64,000 nt of DNA from positions 1 through 64,000 of the forward strand of contig NZ_MDZB01000153.1 of NCBI RefSeq assembly GCF_001816145.1, in the 5' to 3' direction. The notes beneath the pieces were generated by a model. That model was not told the DNA's origin, ran no database searches, and worked only from the letters and a program-made list of their open reading frames with translations. This stretch comes from Hymenobacter lapidarius. GTDB taxonomy: Bacteria > Bacteroidota > Bacteroidia > Cytophagales > Hymenobacteraceae. Below are positions 27,255-36,400 of this stretch, piece by piece (the first letter of the stretch is position 1; each line of letters opens with the position of its first letter). The position numbers and the translations under genes were made by a program.

Positions 27255-27262
27255 CAAAGTTA
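27255..27262 (-). promoter_or_regulatory. -7 element of the kai operon
   Basis: Read on the minus strand, TAACTTTG is a full match to TAnnTTTG, ending about 20 bp before the kaiC ATG. Transcription would begin about 13 nt before the start codon. Confidence 0.5.
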
Positions 27263-27434
27263 GTTGCGGAGCGGGCACATTTGTTTTGCGCCCGCGGCTC
27301 AGCCGGCGTACCCCTCCCCACAAATTGCCTTTGCAAGGTGCGAGGGCCCAAAAGGCAGCCGCCACCAAACGGGCGGGCACCCGGGTGCTTGGGCCGGCCC
27401 CTCCCCCACTCCCCGCTATGCCTTTTAGCTGCGC

Positions 27435-27659
27435 TTACCGGCTGCCGGACTCAAAATCGAGCCAGCCGGCGCGGTGCGTCTCCATTTCGGAGCGGCTGAT
27501 GCCGTAGGCGCGGCAGGCTTCCTCGGCGCTCATCAGGCCCTGGTCCACAGCGTTGAGCACGGCCCACACCTTCAGCTTGCGCTCGGCTTCCAGGCTGGCG
27601 GCATCCGCTGGTTCAGGGCGGCCGTCCGTGTCAAAAAAATCGGAATGGGAGGGGCTCAT
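27435..27659 (-). CDS. Small SciP/DUF1153-like helix-turn-helix protein
   Basis: A 74-residue protein with an acidic N-terminus, then the core KVWAVLNAVDQGLMSAEEACRAYGISRSEME. This matches the helix-turn-helix pattern of DUF1153 proteins, where the best known member is the CtrA inhibitor SciP of Caulobacter: a helix, G-x-(I/L)-S-xEEA, then a recognition helix. The relation is a pattern match, not proof of function. It is co-directional with kaiC and about 200 bp upstream, so it could be a regulator linked to the clock genes. Confidence 0.55.
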   Translation of the reverse strand: MSPSHSDFFDTDGRPEPADAASLEAERKLKVWAVLNAVDQGLMSAEEACRAYGISRSEMETHRAGWLDFESGSR

Positions 27660-28043
27660 ATGCCCTGCAAGTTAGCCATTTGCTTGTTATGTCAATGTGA
27701 TTTTTGCTTGAATTTTTCGCTCTTTTTTTGTGGGCCCGAAATCGGCTGTGGCAGGCGGGAAAGCGCCATTGCTACGGCCCGCTTTTTTGGTGGGGATGTT
27801 TCGGTTGGCTCAGGTAATTGGGAATGGCATGCGCCCGGCAGCCGCGGCTTGCAATGGGCCACCTGGCATGTTTTTCCTACAAACCGTCGACTAAAAAAAG
27901 CCTGTGGCCCTTACTTATTCACCTTTACAAGGCTATCAGCACCTTAACCAGCTATATGGGGTTTCCCATCTTGTTTTGTTTCTTTTTTTTCTAAAAGAAA
28001 TTCCGCAACTTGGCACCCCGAGCCACCATCTTTTACATTTCCC
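27660..28043. other. Gap between the SciP-like gene and the T9SS-domain gene
   Basis: An AT-richer intergenic region between divergent genes. It contains T-runs and A-runs but no convincing gene, terminator or repeat. On the minus strand a TTGAC near 27700 and TAACTTG near 27672 may belong to the promoter of the small HTH gene. Confidence 0.35.
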
Positions 28044-28532
28044 GTGCCTTTTATAGCTGCACTCCGCCCCAGAAAATCGAGATACTCGGTTCACGGCGCT
28101 CCTTCTGTTGTCGAAACCAAAGACGCCCAGCCAACGACCCCCGCTTCCGGAGCCGACGTCTCCGGCGTGCCTGCCCCTGGCAGCCTGGCCGTGGCCGGAG
28201 CGCCGCATGACCTGGCCCCCAGCCCCCGCATCGTGCTGGACCGCGAAACTGGGGGGCAGTTCATCCTGGGCCAGAATTACCCCAACCCGTACCACGGCGA
28301 AACCACCGTTCCGTTTACGCTCAGCAACGGCGGCGATGTTCGCCTCGACCTTTTCGACGCGGCCAGCCGAAAAGTAGCAAGCATCCTACGGAAGGAAATG
28401 GGCGTGGGCAACCACACCATCCACTTAAATCTGAGTGGTCTGGGCCTGCGGACCGGCGACTACACGTACCAACTGCAAGTAACCAACAGCCGCGGGGTAT
28501 ACCGCCAGAGCAAGCCAATGACGGCAGGCTAA
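28044..28532 (+). CDS. Orphan T9SS-type C-terminal sorting-domain protein
   Basis: About 162 residues. The last 90 are a typical type IX secretion sorting domain: LGQNYPNPYHGETTVPFTL, VRLDLFDAASRKVASILRKE, GNHTIHLNLSGLGLRTGDYT and a final YQLQVTNSRGVYRQSKPM. In the family this domain follows a large exported enzyme or adhesin, but here only a Pro/Ala/Ser-rich stretch of about 70 residues precedes it. No signal peptide is visible and the only usable start is the GTG at 28044. It may be the surviving end of a truncated cargo gene. Confidence 0.6.
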   Translation: MPFIAALRPRKSRYSVHGAPSVVETKDAQPTTPASGADVSGVPAPGSLAVAGAPHDLAPSPRIVLDRETGGQFILGQNYPNPYHGETTVPFTLSNGGDVRLDLFDAASRKVASILRKEMGVGNHTIHLNLSGLGLRTGDYTYQLQVTNSRGVYRQSKPMTAG

Positions 28533-28564
28533 CAAAAAAGGAAGTGACGGGAGGAAGTGAATGC

Positions 28565-28598
28565 GAGGCCGACCGTTGCTACGGCCGGCCTCTTTTTT
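28565..28598 (+). terminator. Intrinsic terminator after the T9SS-domain gene
   Basis: Arms GAGGCCG and CGGCCTC are followed by TTTTTT. It lies about 30 bp after the stop codon. Confidence 0.6.
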
Positions 28599-28764
28599 GG
28601 GGCCGACCGCGGCGCCTGCGGCAGCCGCTCGGCCTCGGCTGCGGGCACCGGACTTTCAGGTTAGGCAGCGCCGACCGTACTTTGCTGTCCGGCGCCCGCA
28701 CGGGCGGCCGGTTTCCCGTTGCTTTACTTCTCACCATCGCGGCGCTGCCGCACAATTTGTTTTT

Positions 28765-29850
28765 ATGGCTGACCAAACCCTTACCGGCCTGCGGGCGGGC
28801 GTCCTGCACGGCGACGAAGTGCAGGCTCTATTCCAACACGCCAAGGCCAATGCCTACGCGCTGCCCGCCGTGAACGTGACCGGCACCAACACCGTGAACG
28901 GCGTGCTGGAAACCGCCAAGGCAGTGAACTCGCCCGTTATGATTCAGTTTTCGAACGGCGGCGCCCAATTTTTTGCCGGCAAGTCGGTGCCCAACGACAA
29001 GCAACAGGCCAGCATTGCGGGCGGTATTTCGGGTGCCAAGCACGTACACGAGATGGCCGCCCTCTACGACGTGCCCGTGGTGCTGCACACCGACCACGCC
29101 GCCAAGAAATTGTTACCCTGGATTGATGGCCTGCTCGACGCCGGCGAGAAATACTACCAGACGCACGGCCAGCCCCTCTACAGCTCGCACATGCTGGACC
29201 TGTCGGAGGAGCCGATTGAGGAGAACATCGAAATCTGCAAGCGCTACCTGGAGCGCATGGCCAAAATCGGCATGACGCTGGAGATTGAGCTGGGCGTGAC
29301 CGGCGGCGAGGAAGACGGCGTGGACAACTCCGACGTGGACAGCTCCAAGCTCTACACCCAGCCCGAGGAAGTGGCCTACGCCTACGAGCAGCTGAGCGCC
29401 ATCAGCCCGCGCTTTACCATTGCGGCCGCTTTCGGCAACGTGCACGGCGTATACAAGCCCGGCAACGTGAAGCTGCAGCCCAAGATTCTGCACAACTCGC
29501 AGGAGCACCTGCGCCAGAAGCACAACATTGCGGAGCTGCTGCCCATCGACTTCGTGTTTCACGGCGGCTCGGGCTCGAGCCAGGAGGAAATCCGGGAGGC
29601 CATCAGTTACGGCGCCATCAAAATGAACATCGACACCGACCTGCAGTGGGCGTTCTGGGAAGGCATCAAGGACTACTACGTGAAGAACGAAGGCTTCCTA
29701 CAGGGCCAGATTGGCAACCCCGGCGGAGCCGACTCGCCCAATAAGAAGTACTATGACCCGCGCGTGTGGCTGCGCAAGGGCGAGGAAACCTTCGTAACGC
29801 GCCTCAAGCAGGCATTCGAGGACCTGAACTGCATCAACCGCCGGTTTTAA
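28765..29850 (+). CDS. fbaA: Class II fructose-bisphosphate aldolase
   Basis: A 361-residue FbaA-type aldolase (E. coli FbaA has 359). It cleaves fructose 1,6-bisphosphate to two triose phosphates with a zinc ion. Zinc and catalytic motifs are present: VVLHTDHAAKKLLPW (Asp and His), LEIELGVTGGEEDGVD, the later His in FGNVHGVY, and FVFHGGSGSSQEEIREA. I chose the ATG at 28765 (MADQTLTGLRAG), where family similarity begins; the longer frame upstream is non-homologous. It is monocistronic and ends at a convergent palindromic repeat. Confidence 0.95.
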   Translation: MADQTLTGLRAGVLHGDEVQALFQHAKANAYALPAVNVTGTNTVNGVLETAKAVNSPVMIQFSNGGAQFFAGKSVPNDKQQASIAGGISGAKHVHEMAALYDVPVVLHTDHAAKKLLPWIDGLLDAGEKYYQTHGQPLYSSHMLDLSEEPIEENIEICKRYLERMAKIGMTLEIELGVTGGEEDGVDNSDVDSSKLYTQPEEVAYAYEQLSAISPRFTIAAAFGNVHGVYKPGNVKLQPKILHNSQEHLRQKHNIAELLPIDFVFHGGSGSSQEEIREAISYGAIKMNIDTDLQWAFWEGIKDYYVKNEGFLQGQIGNPGGADSPNKKYYDPRVWLRKGEETFVTRLKQAFEDLNCINRRF

Positions 29851-29949
29851 CGCCTGCGGCTTAATGAGGAATGAAGAATGAGGAATGAAGTATTGAGAAC
29901 GGCCCAAAAGCCAATTCCTCATTCCTCATTCCTCATTAAGCCGCAGGCG
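29851..29949. repeat. Paired palindromic repeat with ATGAGGAATGA motif
   Basis: Outer arms CGCCTGCGGCTTAATGAGGA and TCCTCATTAAGCCGCAGGCG are exact. The repeated unit AATGAGGAATGA fills the inner part. It occupies the whole gap between the convergent aldolase gene and the motor operon and can act as a bidirectional terminator. It looks like a mobile palindromic element. Confidence 0.75.
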
Positions 29950-29955
29950 TCCGTC

Positions 29956-30615
29956 CTACTTCCCAATCGAGCCAATTTTGGGTTGAACCTGAATAATAAA
30001 GCGCTTATTCAGACCTTCCTGGGCGCCCACGTAGCGGCCCACGCCCCGGAAGCCGCTGCCCGCCGCCACCACTTCCAGGTTGCTGGGGAAGCGCAGGCCG
30101 GCCTGCTCCCATAGCCGGATAACGGCCAGCGCCCGGCTGTAGCTGAGCTGGCGCACGGCCGGGCCGTCGAGGTTGCGCGGGTCGGAGGCGGGGTAGCGCA
30201 TGTCTTTGGCGGCCCGGCCTTCCACCACAATGAGGTACTGTACGTTGTCGTTGGTTTCCAGGGCCTTCATCTGACTAAGCAGGAACCGGCCGGCTTTCAC
30301 CAGCGGCGTTTGGGCGTCGGCGGGTAGCACCGCGCTCTGCGGGGCAAACGTGACCGGGAAATTCAGCTCGTAGCGCTTGTAGCGCTGGTTGTAAATAAAG
30401 TAGTCGCTTTCCAGTCGCTTCAGGGCCGCTTTTATCTCATCGAGCTTGCGCTTTTCCTGCAGTTGCACGTTGAGCTGTTTGTTGGCAACCTGCAGGCTTA
30501 CCTCCTTGTCTTTGAAGCGCTTGAAGCTGAGCACGAACAGCACGAGCATGGTCAGAAACAAGGCCGTCATGAGGTCCACGTAGCTGGGCCAGAAGAAGTC
30601 CTTGCTCTCTTTCAT
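29956..30615 (-). CDS. MotB/OmpA-like stator subunit (ZorB-like)
   Basis: A 219-residue protein with a single N-terminal transmembrane helix (about 12-30, YVDLMTALFLTMLVLFVLS). It carries Asp14 at the position of the ion-binding Asp of MotB and ZorB. A coiled-coil segment (residues 35-70) leads to an OmpA-like peptidoglycan-binding domain, with QYLIVVEGRAAKD, the LSYSRALAVIRLW helix and NKRFIIQVQP. It would anchor a proton- or sodium-driven motor to the cell wall. It is the last gene of the seven-gene operon and pairs with the MotA-like protein upstream. It resembles ZorB of Zorya defence systems; flagellar genes are absent. Confidence 0.87.
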   Translation of the reverse strand: MKESKDFFWPSYVDLMTALFLTMLVLFVLSFKRFKDKEVSLQVANKQLNVQLQEKRKLDEIKAALKRLESDYFIYNQRYKRYELNFPVTFAPQSAVLPADAQTPLVKAGRFLLSQMKALETNDNVQYLIVVEGRAAKDMRYPASDPRNLDGPAVRQLSYSRALAVIRLWEQAGLRFPSNLEVVAAGSGFRGVGRYVGAQEGLNKRFIIQVQPKIGSIGK

Positions 30616-30651
30616 GTTTAGGAAGGCTTTTACTAGGTTTTAATTAGGACT

Positions 30652-30757
30652 TCATGCTGAGCGCAGTCGAAGCATCTCGCGTGCCTTACTTACTCAATCT
30701 TTGTAGCAATCTTGATTACTTACCATACGCGAGATGCTTCGGCTGCGCTCAGCATGA
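30652..30757. repeat. Paired palindrome, TCATGCTGAGC family
   Basis: The left arm TCATGCTGAGCGCAGTCGAA-(GCATCTCGCG) and a right arm with its near-exact complement surround about 45 bp. The same arms recur at 60395-60508 and, shortened, at 7796-7828. It is inserted between the MotA-like and MotB-like genes, where it may lower read-through. Confidence 0.8.
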
Positions 30758-30778
30758 CAACTTTTCCCAGGCTCAGTT

Positions 30779-32272
30779 TTACTTCTTGCCCAGCACGGTG
30801 CGCTGAAACCAGTTGGGCCGGGTGATTTCTTCCAGCACTTTGTTGGTGCGGTCTACCTGCTGCAGGAGCTGCTGCTGAATCTGGGCATCGGCCAGCAATC
30901 GGGCTTCCATGCGCTGCATGGCCTGGGCGGCCAGTGCGGCCTGGCGTTCCTGCAGCACGTTCAGCTGCTGCTGCTGGGCGGGTAGTTGGGTGAAGGGGTC
31001 GAGGTACTCCGTGATTTTCTGGTACACGTTGTTGCTGTTCAGCTCGCGGAAGTGGCGCTGCCACTGCTCGTGGGCTTCGGTGGCTTCCTGCTGCAGCTCC
31101 TGCAGGCGGCCGTCGAGCTCCTGGTCCATGCGGTGCACGCCTTCGCTCACGCCCTGGCGGACCTGGGCACCCAAATCGGCCAGTAGCTTGCCGTGCTGGC
31201 TAAAGAAGGCTACCTGCTGGCGCAGGGCATCGTCGTGCTGCTGCAGGTACTGCGGCACGCTAGCGAGGCCTTTTTCCAAGGCCGTGAGGCGGTTGAGCAG
31301 GGCGCCGATGGTCTGCGCCGCTTCGTTACTGTGCGTCACGGTGGTGTTTAGGGCCTGCTGGTAACCCAGGAATTTCTCGAACGTCTGGGCGCTTTCGTCT
31401 ACCCTATCGAACACCTTGATGGTGGCATTGGCCAGCTCCGAATACCCGATTTTTTCCAGCTGCTCCAGGAAGCGCTTCTGCACGCTCACGTTCTCCGTGA
31501 TGCTGGCAATGAGCGGCGTAAACTCGTGGATTTTGCTGAAAAAGTCGTTCTGAATCTGGCTAAAGAAATCGGTATTAAACGTATCAAGCACCGATTTCAG
31601 GTTGGCCATGCCGGCCTGCATGTCGGAGTTCAGCTTGGGCAGCAGGGCCTTCTGCAGGTAGGTGTAGTAGGCATTCTTGTTGCGGTCACGCGCGGCGCGG
31701 GCCTGCTTCAGCAGCTGGTTGCCGGCCAGCGTAAAAGCCAGCCCGAACAAGCTGCCTATCATGGCAATGAGCACCCCGCCCAGGAAGTGCTGCACGTCGG
31801 TGTTGCTGAACGAAGTATCCAGGGCCGGGTCGACGGCCACCTCCGCGAAGGGATTGCCCACCAGCGCCACCAGGCCCAGAATAGCCCCCGTGAACGTGCC
31901 CAGCAGGCCCAGGTACAGCGGCGTGGCAATCTGAGCCTGAATCTCCTCGTCCAGCGCTTCGGCGTGGCGCTCGGAAATATCTTTCAGAATGCCAAAGTCG
32001 GCTGCGGCGCCGCGGTTGTTTTGCAGGTACTCGTTGGTGTCGGCAATGATTTGCCCGAACTCCGGTGAGGCGTCGCGGGTGATGAGGGCATCGTAATGCA
32101 CCGCGAAGTTTTTCTCCGGGTTTGCGGCGGTGTAGGTAATTGGCTGCACCGCCACCGCGCCCGCGGCAGGGTACATGGCCTGCACCCGGGCGGTGAGCTG
32201 ACGGTTGTGCCAGAACACATACGCCTGCCAGGCCACCAGCGCCAGAACTAATACGATTTCAATTAGAAGCAT
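30779..32272 (-). CDS. MotA/ExbB-like channel subunit with long coiled-coil tail (ZorA-like)
   Basis: A 497-residue membrane protein. Helices are at about residues 2-20, 118-138 (PLYLGLLGTFTGAILGLVAL) and 164-184 (FLGGVLIAMIGSLFGLAFTL); the last two match the pore helices of the MotA/TolQ/ExbB family. A cytoplasmic loop (30-115) lies between the first and second. After residue 190 comes a tail of about 300 residues, rich in Gln, Glu and Leu and largely coiled coil. ZorA of Zorya has the same plan, in which the tail carries the signal into the cell. It pairs with the MotB-like protein downstream. Confidence 0.87.
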   Translation of the reverse strand: MLLIEIVLVLALVAWQAYVFWHNRQLTARVQAMYPAAGAVAVQPITYTAANPEKNFAVHYDALITRDASPEFGQIIADTNEYLQNNRGAAADFGILKDISERHAEALDEEIQAQIATPLYLGLLGTFTGAILGLVALVGNPFAEVAVDPALDTSFSNTDVQHFLGGVLIAMIGSLFGLAFTLAGNQLLKQARAARDRNKNAYYTYLQKALLPKLNSDMQAGMANLKSVLDTFNTDFFSQIQNDFFSKIHEFTPLIASITENVSVQKRFLEQLEKIGYSELANATIKVFDRVDESAQTFEKFLGYQQALNTTVTHSNEAAQTIGALLNRLTALEKGLASVPQYLQQHDDALRQQVAFFSQHGKLLADLGAQVRQGVSEGVHRMDQELDGRLQELQQEATEAHEQWQRHFRELNSNNVYQKITEYLDPFTQLPAQQQQLNVLQERQAALAAQAMQRMEARLLADAQIQQQLLQQVDRTNKVLEEITRPNWFQRTVLGKK

Positions 32273-32324
32273 AAATCAGGTAACAGAACCGCAAAGATGC
32301 GTTGCTACAGTCTTCGGCCGGACG

Positions 32325-33467
32325 TTAGCGCAGGGCGATGGTGGCTTTTTGAACCACGTGCCACGTGTCTTCGCGCTTTTCCAGCTTGCCCGCCACCAGG
32401 TTGGTGATGGTGGTGAACTGCTCGGTGGGCGGTAGCTCAAACGAAAAAAACTCCTTCAGCTCCCGCACCCCGTTGCCGATGATGCGTGACTGGTCGGCCT
32501 GCGGGCTGAACGAGTACTGCGCCGTGCCCGCCTCGGCGTTCGCCAAGGTGATGAGCAGCGGCATCTGGGGCAGCGGGTTGGGGCTGAGCTTGCGGTGCTC
32601 GATGCTGGGCACGTCGGGGGCCGGCGCGTAGTAGTGAATGGGGCCGTTGGAAGCAGCAGGCGCGGGAGTACTGGCCGTCTCGGGAGCGGCCGCCGGCGCC
32701 GGGGCAGAGGTTTGCGGCTCCGAGGCGGGGCCGGCGCTGGCGTCAATCATTTCCTGAATGGCGGGCGGCGTTGAGGTAGGCGCTGCCCATTCTATGGTTT
32801 GGCCGGTTTCCAGGGGCTGGTCGCCGTCAACGGGCGGTACGGATGGCAAAGTTGGGTTCATGGTGGCGGGACGAGGAGGCATCGCAGGCCAGCCGCCGGA
32901 CGAGTTGGCCGACGCGGAGCTACGGGAATTAAAATTCGACTTGTTCTTCTTGCCCGCCCCCGAAGATTTGCCGGCGGATTTCGGAACCGTGCCCTGCACC
33001 TCTCGCAGCGACTGAAACGACACGCCCTTGCCCGCATTTTCAGCAGACGAATTCTCCGGCGCGGCAGGTGGCAGCTCAGTGGAAGCGGCAGCTTGTGGAG
33101 CAGCTTTGCGCACGTTTTCCGCCGGCCTTTTTTGAATGGGCGCGGCCCGCGTTTCCGGCGCTTCAGGCACTACGGTATCCGCAGCCATTGGCTGCTTCGC
33201 CCGCCGCGCCCACAGCCAGGCACCTAACACGCCAATGCCAACGCCACCCAGTACCGCCCACGCCGTGGTCCAGCTTGACGCAGGCTCGGCAACTACTTCC
33301 GCACCAGCCACCGCCGTTGAATCGATAGCGGCACCGGGCACTTCGGAGCCGGTCCCGGGTTGCGCCCACGCTCTCGCACCACCACCCAACCCCAGTAGCA
33401 ACGCGAGTAGCAGCAGTGGCCGGCTTCTCTTGCGCGGGAAGCCGGCCAGCAATGATGGATTACCCAT
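32325..33467 (-). CDS. Signal-anchored Pro/Ala-rich protein with C-terminal domain (motor operon)
   Basis: A 380-residue protein of unknown function. An N-terminal signal-like segment (RPLLLLALLLGLGGGARAWAQ) is followed by a second hydrophobic helix near residues 65-87 (AWAVLGGVGIGVLGAWLW), then about 200 residues of Pro/Ala/Ser-rich linker. A folded C-terminal domain runs from MPLLITLANAEAGTAQYSF to WHVVQKATIAL. Topology would place the linker and end domain in the cytoplasm. It starts 10 bp after the stop of the actin-like gene, so the two are co-translated. The linker could span a large assembly, joining the NTPases to the motor. Family unknown. Confidence 0.7.
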   Translation of the reverse strand: MGNPSLLAGFPRKRSRPLLLLALLLGLGGGARAWAQPGTGSEVPGAAIDSTAVAGAEVVAEPASSWTTAWAVLGGVGIGVLGAWLWARRAKQPMAADTVVPEAPETRAAPIQKRPAENVRKAAPQAAASTELPPAAPENSSAENAGKGVSFQSLREVQGTVPKSAGKSSGAGKKNKSNFNSRSSASANSSGGWPAMPPRPATMNPTLPSVPPVDGDQPLETGQTIEWAAPTSTPPAIQEMIDASAGPASEPQTSAPAPAAAPETASTPAPAASNGPIHYYAPAPDVPSIEHRKLSPNPLPQMPLLITLANAEAGTAQYSFSPQADQSRIIGNGVRELKEFFSFELPPTEQFTTITNLVAGKLEKREDTWHVVQKATIALR

Positions 33468-33477
33468 ACCGGGCGGG

Positions 33478-36400
33478 CTAGTTAAGCGGCTGCGCGTCAT
33501 GAAGCACCTTGGATAGCTCATACAGGGCGTTTTTGAACGGCAGGAAGAACAGCGTTTCGGGAATGGTGTCTCCGTCGCGCAGCACCTCGCCGTATTGCTG
33601 GCGGTAGAGGTTGAAGGAGTCGCCAAGGTGGCGGTCCAGCGTGCCCATCACCAGGCCGGGGTCGTTTTTCACGCCCAGGTCGGCTTGCAGGCGCTTCACT
33701 TCGGGGTCTTCGAGCAACAGCTGCAGGCAAGCGCGGGCATTGGCCAATACCGCCTGCTTGATTTCGTCGGTCACGGCCGCAGCCTCCAGGTGGTGTTCGC
33801 CTTTGTCGGCCTGCAGGTTTTCCGCATCCGGCAGTACGCCCACCGGGCGCACCAGTGGCGGGTCCTGCGGCATCTGGCCGGTGGCTAGCACGCCGCCGTT
33901 GGCGGTGGTTTGCTTGGGGTCATCGGCGAGCTTGATGCGGAAATCGGCCGGCACAGTCTGGCCGGTGGCCTTTTCCATGATGAGGCGGGCCAGGCGCTCC
34001 ACCGGCTGCAGGTTGGAGCCCGCAGCCAGCAGGCGCACGTAGAGGCTGCCGCGCCCCGTGAAGCACAGGTAGCGCGGCAGCTGCTGGCCGTTGGCCGCCA
34101 CCACTTGCGCCACGTGATAAATCAGCGTGCCGAAGTGCAGGTAGAACAGCACCCGCAGGTGCTCGGCCCGCAGCAGCCGCTCGCTGAAGCCCAGCAGCTG
34201 GTCGTAGTTAAACAGGAAGCTGGCCACGTCTTCGGAGCCAAAATTATCGGTTCCCTCGGCCACCAGCACGTATTCGCGGGCCCGGCGGGCCGCCGGCGAG
34301 AGCACCGCGCTCTGCACCCCGGCCACGCCGAAGCGCACCAGGCCGTTGTCTTTCGAGCCGCGCACCTCGGCGCCGCCGTCGCCCCACAGGTCGTTGCCGG
34401 CAAAGCGGAACGAGGTGCTGAGCACCGGCTTGCGGTCGGCGTACAGCAGCACGTCCGTGGTGCCGCCACCGATGTCGATGAAGGCCGCGTTTTCGCCCGG
34501 CCCCAGCGTCACGATATTGCGGCGGGTGAGGTAGTAGTACGGGGCTGTGCTCTCCACCATGCAAGGCATGGAGTTGGTTGTGTGGAAAATACTGTGGAAC
34601 AGCGTGTCCCACTCGCGCTGGTACAGATTGCGCTGGTAGGTAGAGAAGCTCAACGGGGCAAACCAAGTGATTTGCGTGGCACTCAGATTAGCACCGTTCA
34701 TGGCCGCTTTGGCACGGCACAGCAGCAGGATTTCCTGGAAGAAAGCCCGCACGCGGTTGGTGCTGGCCTGGTTCAGGCTGTTGTCCCACTTCAGGTTGGT
34801 GTGGTAGTTGGGCCGGCGCTGCTCCTCGGTAATGATGCCGAAGGCCACGTTGATGTTGCCCAGCACGCTCAGTTCCTGGGTAGCGTAGTTGGGCGCTTCG
34901 TAGGTGGCCGTGCGGGCCGGGAAGGCGTACGGCGAGCTGTCGGCCCCAATAATGGGCGGCACAAATTCGCGCTCCTGATACTGCTGCCAGCGCTTGATTT
35001 GCACGAAGTTGGCCGGGTCGTCGTCGATGCCGCGGTACAGGCGCTCGTACGCGCTGCGGTCGGGCTCGTTGGTGCTCTTTTTCAGCAGGGCCACGGGCGT
35101 ATCGGTCAGGCCAAAGCTGAAGGGCTTGGGCTCCTGGCCGGGGCTATCCTGCATGGCCACGTGGGTGTTGGTGGTGCCGAAGTCGATGGCAAACCGGAAT
35201 TCCTTCGTGCCCTGCCGCACCTCGGGCCAGCGCGGAATAATCAGGGCGGCGCCGGCCGCCGGGGCCGGATTCAGCACTTCCAGATAGTCGAAATGGGTGC
35301 CGCGCACTTCAAAATAGGTACTGCCTTCGTCCTGGCCGGTCTTGTGCGTCCGCTCGTAGCGGGTGGCGCTCTGGCCGGTGCCGGTCTCGCCCAGCGGGCG
35401 GCCATCCACCCAGAATTTCAGGTCGACTTTCTTGGTCACCATGCTCGGGTCGATGTTGTTGGCATCCACCAGCATGATTTTGTAGAAGTCGTTGTACTGC
35501 GGCGCATCGGCCACCTTCACGAAGGGAAAAATGGACAGGGCCACGTTGGTCACCAGCAGGCGACCCACGTTGTCGCCCTGCGGGTTGGAATAATAGGCCC
35601 GCTCAAAGTCCACAAAGTCGCCGCCGCTCACGGGCACGCGCAGTTTCACGCGCACGCAGGCCGGGTCAAGCTCCAGGCTCAGATGCTCGGCCAAATCCTG
35701 GGCCGAGAAGTAGTCGAAGTAAGCCGGCTTGAGTGGCAGCAGCGGCCAGGTGCTGGGCTTGAAGCCGGGCGCAATTTTCAGGTTTCCGCAGTAAAAACGC
35801 GTTTCATCGACCTCGTAAGGCACGGTAAGCAGCGTTTCTTCCAGCAAGTCGTTCACCGTGAGGTACGGGTAGGGCAGCTCCGGGCCGGGCAGCGTCCGTT
35901 CCTTCAGCGGGCGCGGGTCGGAGGCGGGAATAATGGCGCCGCTGTCGGCAAACATCGTTTCGTTGAAGTAGCGCTTGCCCACCGCCTTCAGGCCGGGGCG
36001 CAGCACGATGGGCAGCGGACCGGCCACGCCGGGCTTGCTGGGCCGGATAAACAGGTCGGAATTGCGCACGGTGCCCTCATCGGAGCGCACGCGCAGCAGC
36101 ACGCCGGCCACGTCAATCTGGTTGTTGGAGGCATCGGTGAGCACCGGGAAGGTGCCGAGGTTGGCGCTGCCGTCCATGGCCCACTTCTGCAGAATGCCAC
36201 GGTCAAGGGTGTCACGCACCAGCGGCGCCAGGGCCATCAGGGCCGGGTCGCCCACAAACTGCTGGTACACGAAGTCGCGGAACGCGGTCTCGCGGCTGGC
36301 CAGCGCCACGTATTGATTATCAAAATAATAGCCGCCGCCCTGGGGCCGCTGCACGGGCAAGGGCTTCACGTTGGGCGCCGGAAAAAACAGCGTGAGCGGC

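Noticed and set aside
29956..32272. Canonical Zorya defence system
   Set aside because: Only the ZorAB-like pair is present. No ZorC, ZorD helicase or ZorE nuclease is in the window, so the name is used only for the motor likeness.
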